DNA of 64,000 bases from Chryseobacterium sp. (GTDB taxonomy: Bacteria > Bacteroidota > Bacteroidia > Flavobacteriales > Weeksellaceae). The notes under the pieces were generated by a model. That model was not told the DNA's origin. It did no database searches and worked only from the letters and a program-made list of their open reading frames with translations. The stretch is taken from the NCBI GenBank assembly GCA_018260475.1, contig JAGLBA010000004.1, positions 62,001 through 126,000 on the forward strand, given 5' to 3'. Positions within the stretch are counted from its first letter, which is position 1. Every line of letters starts with the position of its first letter. The position numbers were made by a program, and so were the translations under genes. Positions 1 to 6,690 of the stretch are shown here, in pieces.

Positions 1-171
1 ATCATCTGCTTCCAATTGAAATTCAACAAAATCGCCCACCGCCAAAGGGTTGGTAAGGCGTGTTTTTATCAGTTTAAATTTCCCTCGGATACGTGCCTCG
101 AAGATTTTTTTGGTATCAAGTTCCATCACTTGGTACCAACTGCCTGTGGATTTGATAATCAGCCCCTTCAA
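1..171 (-). CDS. rsgA: Ribosome small subunit-dependent GTPase A, N-terminal part (cut by window edge)
   Basis: Only the first 57 codons lie in the window; the GTPase core is beyond the left edge. The reading begins MKGLIIKSTGSWYQV and continues through the stretch FEARIRGKFKLIKTRLTNPL, which is the OB-fold start typical of RsgA (YjeQ), a circularly permuted GTPase that assists late 30S ribosome maturation. No ATG or GTG is available at the conserved N-terminus; the codon giving MKG is TTG at 171-169, and the first ATG in frame is 15 codons further in, inside the conserved strand. I therefore choose TTG. The gene starts 8 bp after the stop of the aroF/chorismate mutase gene and is probably co-transcribed with it. 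Identification is from recognised N-terminal sequence only. Confidence 0.8.
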   Translation of the reverse strand, partial: MKGLIIKSTGSWYQVMELDTKKIFEARIRGKFKLIKTRLTNPLAVGDFVEFQLEADD

Positions 172-179
172 AGTAATGA

Positions 180-1259
180 TTATTTGTGTATCATGATATT
201 ATTTTGAACCTCAATAGATTCCTCATGAATCGCCTTGAAAACTCTTTCGATAAAGCCTTGCGACATCCCCGTTTCATCAGCCTTTTGGGCGGCATATTCC
301 CTGATGATTTTCCAACGATCCGGTTGGAAAATCGCAATGTTCTTATCCTTTTTGATTATCCCGATTTTCTCCGCCTCCTTCATTCTTTGCGAAAGCAACC
401 CAATCAATTGGAAATCAATATCCGAAATCAGGGTACGGTGTTTTTCCATTTCATCTTCGTAACCAGATATATCAGCTTTACGGGTTTTAAGGTTACTAAT
501 GATTCCTGCTAAAACTTCCGGCGTTATCTGCTGGGCGGCATCACTCCATGCGTTATCTGGATCGGAATGTGTTTCAATCATCGCGCCCTGATAACCTACA
601 TTCAGCGCCTCCTGCGCCACGGAAGCAAGTCCCGTGCGGTTGCCGCAAATATGCGAAGGATCCACAATCATCGGGATATTTGGGAACTGGTTTCGAAAGT
701 CCAAAGCTATTTGCCAGTTCGGGGTATTGCGGTATTTTGTTTTTTGATAAGTTGAGAATCCGCGGTGTATCGCGCCGATATTTTCAATCCCCTGCCCGAT
801 CAGGCGCTCCATAGCTCCAATCCAAAGGGCGAGATCCGGGTTTACAGGATTTTTTACCAACACAGGTTTTTCTGTCCCACGCAAGGCTTCGGCAATCTCC
901 TGAACGGTAAACGGATTTACCGTAGAGCGTGCGCCAATCCAGAGTATATCCACATCTGCTTCCAATGCGGCAGCTACATGGTGCGCATTGGCAACCTCTG
1001 TAGTCGTTTTAAATCCAAATTCCTCCTTCACCTTTTTTAACCAGTTCAGACCGATGACTCCCACGCCCTCGAAGCCGTTGGGTTTGGTTCTTGGTTTCCA
1101 GATTCCGGCACGAAATATAGGAACTACAGCGCCAGATTCTTTTATTCTGCGGGCAGTTTCCAACATTTGCGTCTCGCTTTCCGCGCTACAAGGTCCCGCG
1201 ATAATCAGCGGTGATGGGAGTTCATTTGCCCACTCGTTTTTTAGGTCTTCCAGTTTCAT
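180..1259 (-). CDS. aroF: Bifunctional 3-deoxy-7-phosphoheptulonate synthase / chorismate mutase
   Basis: Catalyses the first step of the shikimate pathway (PEP plus erythrose-4-phosphate to DAHP) and, in a second domain, chorismate to prephenate. Read from ATG at 1259 it is 359 aa. Residues 1 to about 260 are a type I DAHP synthase (AGPCSAES at 21-28; a VDPSH motif later), and about 270-359 is an all-helical AroQ-type chorismate mutase. This order, with the mutase at the C-terminus, is the Bacteroidota arrangement and the reverse of that in Bacillus. A GTG five codons upstream would give MGGND first, but homologues as I know them begin near MKLEDLKNEW. The gene follows dnaX by 58 bp on the same strand and precedes rsgA. 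The exact gene symbol (aroF, aroG or aroA) varies between annotations. Confidence 0.93.
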   Translation of the reverse strand: MKLEDLKNEWANELPSPLIIAGPCSAESETQMLETARRIKESGAVVPIFRAGIWKPRTKPNGFEGVGVIGLNWLKKVKEEFGFKTTTEVANAHHVAAALEADVDILWIGARSTVNPFTVQEIAEALRGTEKPVLVKNPVNPDLALWIGAMERLIGQGIENIGAIHRGFSTYQKTKYRNTPNWQIALDFRNQFPNIPMIVDPSHICGNRTGLASVAQEALNVGYQGAMIETHSDPDNAWSDAAQQITPEVLAGIISNLKTRKADISGYEDEMEKHRTLISDIDFQLIGLLSQRMKEAEKIGIIKKDKNIAIFQPDRWKIIREYAAQKADETGMSQGFIERVFKAIHEESIEVQNNIMIHK

Positions 1260-1317
1260 ATCGTTGCCACCCACCTTTTAAAATTTTTAGATTAATAATA
1301 CAAATAACGCCATTAAT

Positions 1318-3011
1318 TTATGAAAAATCAAACTTCATGAGATCATCCAATTCCCGCAAAAGCGGATTTATTTCAGCAAACTTCTCAAACATATTTCTCT
1401 TGGTGACGAGTTCCTGTTTCAGCGTTTCATCTTTTTTAAATTCTGTTTTTATTTGATAATTGCTGACTTTCCTTTTAAAATGATTTAAAAACTCGCCTTG
1501 TATTTTTTCAAACTCCGATTTTGCCGAGTCGGATGGATAGGAAATGAGCACGGTGCTTTCGTCCTTTTTTGAAAATCGAAAACCGTTGACCGCATTGTAA
1601 AGTACCACATCCCGATTGCGAATGTCTTGTAAAAAAGATTTCCACTCATCTTGCAAATCTGTTTCTGTGAAATGATGATTAGGAAGTTCTTCAGCAGTTG
1701 TCTTTGCATCTTTTTCCTCACCAACGGTCTCCACCGTGTTTAGTGCCGCTATAATACTGAATTTAGATGGTATTTTTTGCGTGGCAACAGGTGTCGCTGA
1801 TTTTACAATCGTAGGAGGCAAAGGGGTTTCAGCTGTTTTTGCAGAAGGTTTTTCTGCTACGGGAATGGCGGTTTCTGTAGTAGGAATTTCTATTTTTCCT
1901 ACAGAATTAAACTGCGGTGCTAATATTATAAACTTTTTTTTTTAGCATCTGCCCCGCCGGCAGTTAGGCTGCAAAGTTGCATCAGTGCGATTTCTACGGT
2001 GAGCCGTGGGTTTTTAGAATTTTTATAATTAATGTCTGCGTGGTTACAGATTTCGATAGCATCTATAAGTTGTTGTGGCAACCATTGCGCAGCCTGCGCC
2101 GCGTATTTTTGTTTTGTTTTTTCACCCACCTCTATCAATGCGAGGGTTACGGGGTTTTGTGCCATCATCAACTCTCGGAAATGATTTCCCAACCCACCTA
2201 TGAAAGTATGAGGATCAAAACCTTTTTTCACAATGACATCTAACGCCGATAGGATTTCCGGAATTTTATTTTCCTTGGCCAGATCCGCAAAGTTTATGTA
2301 TTGGTCATAATCCAATACATTCAGGGTTTCCGCCGCTTTTTCCAGCGTGATATTTTTTTGTGTGAAGGTAGCCAGCCTATCAAAGATCGAAAGGGCATCG
2401 CGCAGCGCACCATCGGCTTTTTGAGCAATCAGGTAAAGTGCATCCGGCTCGTAAACTACATTTTCTTTCTCGGCAATATTCATTAGATGCTGCTGAATAT
2501 CCTCAATCGTGATTCTTTTAAAATCATAAATTTGGCAGCGCGAAAGTATCGTGGGGATGATTTTATGCTTTTCAGTAGTCGCCAAGATAAAGATGGCATG
2601 TGCCGGCGGTTCTTCAAGTGTTTTCAGAAAGGCATTGAAGGCAGAAGATGATAGCATGTGCACCTCATCAATAATATAAACCTTGAATTTCCCGACCTGT
2701 GGCGCATATCTTACTTGGTCGGTAAGGTTTCGGATGTCATCCACAGAGTTATTGGATGCGGCATCTAACTCAAAAATATTGTAAGCAAAACCATCTTCCG
2801 AAGTGGAGCCATCTTTCTCATTTATTTTTCTGGCGAGAATCCTCGCGCAAGTGGTTTTACCCACGCCGCGCGGCCCACAGAAAAGAAGTGCCTGAGCAAG
2901 TTGGTTATTTTCTATCGCGTGTTCCAGCGTATCCGTGATATGCGACTGACCCACTACAGTATCAAACTCTTGCGGACGGTATTTTCTTGCGGATACGATG
3001 AAATTTTCCAT
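1318..3011 (-). CDS. dnaX: DNA polymerase III subunit tau (full length, requires -1 frameshift or slippage)
   Basis: Clamp-loader subunit. The first frame (3011 down to about 1934) encodes the AAA+ core; the C-terminal tau extension is open in the -1 frame from the A10 run to a TAA at 1320-1318. Re-reading one base at the run gives ADAKKKKFIILAPQF and an uninterrupted product of 564 aa. The C-terminal part (for example LQDEWKSFLQDI and HFKRKVSNYQI) looks like the domain IV/V region that contacts DnaB helicase and polymerase alpha in known tau proteins. The long open -1 frame with no start codon of its own near the junction argues that it belongs to dnaX and is not a separate gene. A homopolymer sequencing error is the competing explanation. 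Confidence 0.8.
1926..3011 (-). CDS. dnaX: DNA polymerase III subunit gamma (zero-frame product of dnaX)
   Basis: Zero-frame reading of dnaX, 361 aa, ending ADAKKKSL just after the A-run. AAA+ clamp-loader ATPase: Walker A GPRGVGKTT at 46-54, Walker B VYIIDEVHML at 111-120, then ILATTEKHKI (sensor region) and the LSRCQIYDF arginine-finger segment. It would make the short gamma form that lacks polymerase and helicase contacts. Between Walker A and ELDAASNN the usual four-cysteine zinc module is absent, replaced by a short acidic stretch; I regard this as a lineage trait. A -7 box (TATTTTTG) ends 4 nt before the ATG. The downstream order is dnaX, aroF, rsgA with short gaps, suggesting one operon. 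Confidence 0.9.
   Translation of the reverse strand: MENFIVSARKYRPQEFDTVVGQSHITDTLEHAIENNQLAQALLFCGPRGVGKTTCARILARKINEKDGSTSEDGFAYNIFELDAASNNSVDDIRNLTDQVRYAPQVGKFKVYIIDEVHMLSSSAFNAFLKTLEEPPAHAIFILATTEKHKIIPTILSRCQIYDFKRITIEDIQQHLMNIAEKENVVYEPDALYLIAQKADGALRDALSIFDRLATFTQKNITLEKAAETLNVLDYDQYINFADLAKENKIPEILSALDVIVKKGFDPHTFIGGLGNHFRELMMAQNPVTLALIEVGEKTKQKYAAQAAQWLPQQLIDAIEICNHADINYKNSKNPRLTVEIALMQLCSLTAGGADAKKKSL
1934..1963 (-). other. dnaX frameshift/slippage site with upstream hairpin
   Basis: On the minus strand the message reads GCT, then ten A, then GTTTATAA. The A10 run occupies 1943-1934 and the zero-frame stop TAA is at 1928-1926. Six bases before the run (1963-1949) CTGCC-GGCGG-GGCAG can form a 5-bp GC hairpin. 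A long A-run followed closely by a zero-frame stop, with a long open -1 frame, is the layout known from E. coli (ribosomal -1 shift) and Thermus (transcriptional slippage) dnaX. A stem-loop just 5' of the run favours transcriptional slippage, but this is inference. Confidence 0.7.
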
Positions 3012-3015
3012 TGGT

Positions 3016-3023
3016 CAAAAATA
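3016..3023 (-). promoter_or_regulatory. -7 promoter box of dnaX (TATTTTTG)
   Basis: Matches the Bacteroidota -7 consensus TAnnTTTG. Its G lies 4 nt before the dnaX ATG, so transcription would begin at or next to the start codon (leaderless or nearly so). Confidence 0.5.
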
Positions 3024-3053
3024 GTGAAAACTTATTCTTTTTGCAAAGTATTG

Positions 3054-3090
3054 GCACAAAAAAACCGGCAAAGTTCACCGGTTTTATTTT
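3054..3090 (-). terminator. Rho-independent terminator after ppa
   Basis: Inverted repeat AAAACCGG (3061-3068) and CCGGTTTT (3078-3085) with a 9-nt loop; on the minus strand the stem is followed by a run of T. It lies between the ppa stop and dnaX, so it ends the ppa transcript and separates it from dnaX. Confidence 0.85.
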
Positions 3091-3104
3091 TAATTGAAAA
3101 AAAA

Positions 3105-3716
3105 TTATTTCAAAAAATTATTTGCGTAATCATTTTGTGATGCCTTGATGACTTCCTTGGCGTGTTCTGCACCATAAACCTCATCTATTCTGCATTTTGC
3201 AACTTCTCCCGGTAGGTTTTTGTAAGTCAGGAAATAGTGCAAAAGTCTGTTGATTTCGGCTTTTGGCAGTTCGGAAATATCTTTGTAATGGCCAAATGCG
3301 TGGTCCCCTACTAATACTGAAACAATTTTGTCATCGGCCTCGCCATCATCAATCATTTTGAAACCACCGATTGGAATCGCTTGCAGCAAGATATTCCCGG
3401 AAGTGATGTGGTGGGAACACAACACACAGATGTCGAGTGGATCGTGGTCGCCGATTTCCACATCGGAAGCACCGTGGGCTACGGCTAGGTCTTTCACCTC
3501 TTCATCACAGTATGTTCTTGGTACAAAACCATATAGCGCAGGAATGATGTTGGAGAATTTTTGCGGACGATCCACTATCAGATAGCCGCTTTCTTTATCT
3601 ACCTCGTATTTTATAGTGTCAGAGGGTACAATTTCCACAAATACAGTTACAACTTCAGGGGCGTTTTCTCCTGCGGAGATGCCGTGCCACGGATGGGCTT
3701 TATAATTTGGAATCAT
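3105..3716 (-). CDS. ppa: Inorganic pyrophosphatase, family I (soluble)
   Basis: Hydrolyses pyrophosphate to two phosphates in the cytoplasm, pulling biosynthetic reactions forward. At 203 aa it has the usual length for the family. The metal-binding signature is GDHDPLDICV (residues 89-98, Asp90, Asp92, Asp95), preceded by the substrate-binding stretch VDRPQKFSNIIPALYGFVP and followed by DDGEADDKIVSV. The ATG at 3716 is the only sensible start. It is followed by a strong hairpin terminator, so it is probably transcribed with the small membrane protein gene 15 bp upstream (start 4247) or on its own. Confidence 0.96.
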   Translation of the reverse strand: MIPNYKAHPWHGISAGENAPEVVTVFVEIVPSDTIKYEVDKESGYLIVDRPQKFSNIIPALYGFVPRTYCDEEVKDLAVAHGASDVEIGDHDPLDICVLCSHHITSGNILLQAIPIGGFKMIDDGEADDKIVSVLVGDHAFGHYKDISELPKAEINRLLHYFLTYKNLPGEVAKCRIDEVYGAEHAKEVIKASQNDYANNFLK

Positions 3717-3731
3717 TATTATTTATTTGAT

Positions 3732-4247
3732 TTATTTAAATTTTATACTACTTTTCAAATCCTCGATGCTCTGCCCGATGTGGTCTTCGCCATTCATATA
3801 ATCCATCAAAAATACAGTTTTCAGGTCTTCCAAAGTGGCTTGTTCGCTCATATTTGAATAGGCAGACTGCGCCTGGCGGATGATATTATTTTTTGATGTC
3901 ACAATATTTTGCCAAATCTCCTTCGGGATGTACAACTGCTGCGAGGCATTGTAATCAAATTCTTCGGCGATGGTCTTTTCCATTAGAAATAGAAACTCAT
4001 GCGGTTTCAAATCCGGGCTGAATCTTGTAACCAAATTCGCAGGCTTTATCCTTTCCAAGAAAAGAACCATTCTTTCATACGCCTGATTTTTGCTGGCATC
4101 ATTAGCCGTCGGCTTTCTTGCCACGAGTTCTAACTCCTTCTCTTTCAATTTGATATAAGAATAAACAAACTGCCGAATATAAATCAGGAAGGGAACGGCA
4201 ATCAGAATTGCGGCGGCGTATGGTAGATATTCTGTATAAATCATCAA
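3732..4247 (-). CDS. Conserved membrane-anchored protein of unknown function
   Basis: A 171-aa protein with one N-terminal membrane segment (roughly residues 8-26, YLPYAAAILIAVPFLIYI), followed by a basic and charged linker and a soluble, mostly helical C-terminal part. It reads like a Flavobacteriia-restricted conserved hypothetical; I cannot assign a function. No catalytic motif, cysteine pair or repeat is visible. If the N-terminus inserts with the tail inside, the bulk would be cytoplasmic. It sits 15 bp upstream of ppa on the same strand and 21 bp downstream of the acyltransferase-like gene, so it may be part of a radC-acyltransferase-this-ppa transcription unit. Confidence 0.8.
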   Translation of the reverse strand: MMIYTEYLPYAAAILIAVPFLIYIRQFVYSYIKLKEKELELVARKPTANDASKNQAYERMVLFLERIKPANLVTRFSPDLKPHEFLFLMEKTIAEEFDYNASQQLYIPKEIWQNIVTSKNNIIRQAQSAYSNMSEQATLEDLKTVFLMDYMNGEDHIGQSIEDLKSSIKFK

Positions 4248-4268
4248 GTGTGCAAAATTATGAAATAT

Positions 4269-5147
4269 TTACTTTCGGAAGATATTTTTAATGAGATTTA
4301 GTTTCCCATTTATCACCACTGGATATTCATGATTTTCCGCGCCGAAACTTTTAAAAAAAACTTCGATACCACGGATGTTTCCGCCCATAAAATTAAAATC
4401 TTTCTCGGCAATATACTTTTGCAAAATAGAATCTATCAGGTGCGAGGCGCCGTTTTCCGACTTGTGCGTTTCATCATTTAACAAAGACAAAAGTGCAATT
4501 TCTTTTTCATTAAAGATAAGTGCCGCCGCACTCACCAAAGTCTCGTCCAAAAAACTTCCGTATAATTTAAGTTCGCCCTTATTGTCTAAAAACGAAATAT
4601 AGTTCATCAATCTTTCCACATCTTTGGTTTTATCTAAGCCTTTTGAGTTTTTTTTAAAAAATGGCTGCGTTTCTGCGTCCCATTGTATTGGCCTAAAGTG
4701 CAGTTTTTGCGCCATCTTTACAGTTGATTTTCGACCTTTGAAATATTTTTTTCTAAGAGATTGATAAGTTTGCGCCGGAATGCAGTAATTTTTCTTGGTT
4801 AAAAGTAATGATGAAAACTTATTTGTTGAATTAAAAGCGTACTGATAAACATTATAATTACGATTCAAAAATCCCAAAAACCGATCATTTTCCGCAGTAG
4901 AATCTTGCGAAGAAAATACGCCCAACTGCTGGCAAAACAGAGGCATCAGGACAAATTTTCTTCCCCATATTATTTTCACAGGAATGGGCATTACTACCTT
5001 ATAATCATCTTCTACCAAAAATTCCCAACTTTCACAAAGGGCATCTAAAGTTTCTTTTTGGACATAGTAATTCTTCTGTACGGATTTTTCCACACAAAGG
5101 CGGTATTTTTCAAAATCGATTTCATTGTACTTTAATCTCTTTATCAT
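4269..5147 (-). CDS. Conserved protein, probable GNAT/FemAB-like acyltransferase fold
   Basis: 292 aa without signal peptide or membrane segment. The C-terminal third (LKLYGSFLDETLVSAAALIF, then the HLIDSILQKYIAEKDFNFMGGNIRGIEVFFKSFGA region) resembles the second half of GNAT/FemAB-type acyltransferases, where a beta-strand pair carrying the substrate is followed by a helix and a glycine-rich turn. The N-terminal half has no motif I recognise. A specific substrate cannot be named. The start codon overlaps the end of radC by 4 bp (ATGA-type overlap), so the two are translationally coupled; this is weak evidence for a shared role. The acyltransferase call is fold-level inference only. Confidence 0.7.
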   Translation of the reverse strand: MIKRLKYNEIDFEKYRLCVEKSVQKNYYVQKETLDALCESWEFLVEDDYKVVMPIPVKIIWGRKFVLMPLFCQQLGVFSSQDSTAENDRFLGFLNRNYNVYQYAFNSTNKFSSLLLTKKNYCIPAQTYQSLRKKYFKGRKSTVKMAQKLHFRPIQWDAETQPFFKKNSKGLDKTKDVERLMNYISFLDNKGELKLYGSFLDETLVSAAALIFNEKEIALLSLLNDETHKSENGASHLIDSILQKYIAEKDFNFMGGNIRGIEVFFKSFGAENHEYPVVINGKLNLIKNIFRK

Positions 5148-5821
5148 ATCAAACCTTCGTCTTTAAAGCTAAAATATGCGTTGTGGCCTATGATTAAGTG
5201 GTCCAAAAGTTCTATATTAAGGAGTCTGCCGGCCTCTGATATCTGCTTTGTTATGCTGCGGTCGGCACTGCTGGGCTGTAAATTACCGGAGGGATGGTTG
5301 TGCGCGACCACAATCGCCGTAGCAAAATGCTCCAAGGCGGTCTTAAAAAGTATTCGCACATCCACCACAGACTGCGTGATTCCGCCCTGCGTGAGTTGTG
5401 CCTGATGAACCACACGACAGCTTTGATTCAAAAAAATAGCCCAAAATTGTTCCGTACGGAGGTCGCTTAGATAGGGCTTAAAAAAAGAAAAACTGTCCCC
5501 ACTGCATCCTATTTTCCTACTTTCCGGGATTTCCTGCATGGCACGGCGGCGGCCAATCTCGAGCGCCACCGCGATGGAAACGGCCTTCGCCTCGCCTATA
5601 CCTTTGAACTTCATCAAATCACTGAAAGTTAACAAAGAAAGTTTGTTCCAGTTATTCTCGGCTGAATCTAAAATCCGGCGCGCCAATTCCACGGCGCTCT
5701 CGCTTCGGCTGCCGCTCCCCATGATGATGGCGAGCAATTCCGAATCCGAGAGGGCATCCCTACCCTTCATCAGGAATTTCTCCCGAGGGCGATCGTCTTC
5801 AGCAAGAAATTTAATAGACAT
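5144..5821 (-). CDS. radC: RadC family protein (JAB/MPN-type putative metalloprotein)
   Basis: 225 aa, the usual length. The N-terminal part contains a helix-hairpin-helix (KFKGIGEAKA, about 71-80), and the C-terminal part is a JAB/MPN metal-binding domain with HNHPSGN (His174, His176) and a downstream Asp187 in SSADRSI. Named for an early link to DNA repair that was later withdrawn for E. coli; the true role is uncertain, and relatives are found with mobile elements or competence functions. Here it is an ordinary chromosomal copy, coupled by a 4-bp overlap to the acyltransferase-like gene. The 138 bp between it and lolD are AT-rich with no gene. Confidence 0.93.
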   Translation of the reverse strand: MSIKFLAEDDRPREKFLMKGRDALSDSELLAIIMGSGSRSESAVELARRILDSAENNWNKLSLLTFSDLMKFKGIGEAKAVSIAVALEIGRRRAMQEIPESRKIGCSGDSFSFFKPYLSDLRTEQFWAIFLNQSCRVVHQAQLTQGGITQSVVDVRILFKTALEHFATAIVVAHNHPSGNLQPSSADRSITKQISEAGRLLNIELLDHLIIGHNAYFSFKDEGLI

Positions 5822-5959
5822 TTTTTTTTGATTAGGGTTTTGGGGATTAGAGAGCGAGTTTGAGGTTAAAGATTGGTATTTAGGCTAAGGTTGAGAATGA
5901 GAATAGAATTTTAAGTAATTCATAATCCCCCGCCCTTAATCCTAATCTCTACAAATTTC

Positions 5960-6625
5960 TTAAACTATCATTCCATCTCGCATGACCAATTTGCGGTCGG
6001 TGATTTCGGCAAGTTTCGGGTTGTGGGTGACGATGACGAATGTTTGTCCATACTTGTCCCGAAGGTCGAAAAACAACTGGTGCAAGTCATCTGCGTTTTT
6101 AGAATCAAGGTTACCCGTAGGCTCATCGGCAAAAATAATTTTTGGAGAATTGATGAGTGCACGCGCCACGGCAGCTCGCTGTGCCTCACCGCCCGACAAC
6201 TCATTGGGTTTGTGGTGAAGGCGGTGCGCGATATTCAAATCTTCAAATAAAGAAATAGCCTTCTCTGCAGATTCCTTTTCATTTTTAGAAGAAATCCTCG
6301 TAGGCAGCAGTACATTTTCCAACGCCGTGAATTCCGGCAAAAGTTGGTGAAACTGGAATACGAAACCGATATTTTTATTCCTGAAAGCCGAAAGTTCGCG
6401 GTCGTTCATATTTATGAAAGACTGCCCGTCCAACTGGATTTCTGTCTCGTAATTTTTGGGATTGGAAGGCTGATCCAATGTCCCGAGGATCTGCAAAAGC
6501 GTAGATTTTCCCGCCCCGGATTCTCCTACGATGGATATCACCTCTCCTTTTTTGATGTGGAGATCCACACCCTTCAGCACCTCCAGGTCGCCGTAGTATT
6601 TATGAATATTTTTTGCTTTTATCAT
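5960..6625 (-). CDS. lolD: Lipoprotein-releasing ABC transporter ATP-binding protein
   Basis: 221 aa ATPase: Walker [10 protein letters not shown] at 34-42, signature LSGGE at 143-147, Walker B IIFADEP at 163-169, H-loop in VIVTHNPKL. Sequence and length fit the LolD/MacB ATPase subfamily; in Bacteroidota the copy away from an efflux operon is normally the lipoprotein-releasing (LolCDE) subunit, working at the inner membrane. No LolC/E permease gene is adjacent. I start at ATG 6625: the upstream TTG at 6634 would add MES but lies inside a -7 box. The neighbour upstream is a secreted peptidase gene. Confidence 0.85.
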   Translation of the reverse strand: MIKAKNIHKYYGDLEVLKGVDLHIKKGEVISIVGESGAGKSTLLQILGTLDQPSNPKNYETEIQLDGQSFINMNDRELSAFRNKNIGFVFQFHQLLPEFTALENVLLPTRISSKNEKESAEKAISLFEDLNIAHRLHHKPNELSGGEAQRAAVARALINSPKIIFADEPTGNLDSKNADDLHQLFFDLRDKYGQTFVIVTHNPKLAEITDRKLVMRDGMIV

Positions 6626-6631
6626 AGATTC

Positions 6632-6639
6632 CAAAAATA
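6632..6639 (-). promoter_or_regulatory. -7 promoter box of lolD (TATTTTTG)
   Basis: Exact TAnnTTTG match ending 6 nt before the chosen ATG (6625). It argues against the alternative TTG start, which would be part of this box, and predicts an extremely short or absent 5' leader. Confidence 0.5.
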
Positions 6640-6690
6640 AGGATTTTCGGATTAAGGTTTTAATTTAAAAAACAGAAACTTCGTAAAGCT

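Noticed and set aside
1318..1821. A separate 167-codon gene behind dnaX
   Set aside because: The frame is open upstream without a start codon up to the A10 run, and its product matches the tau C-terminus; it is treated as the frameshift extension of dnaX.
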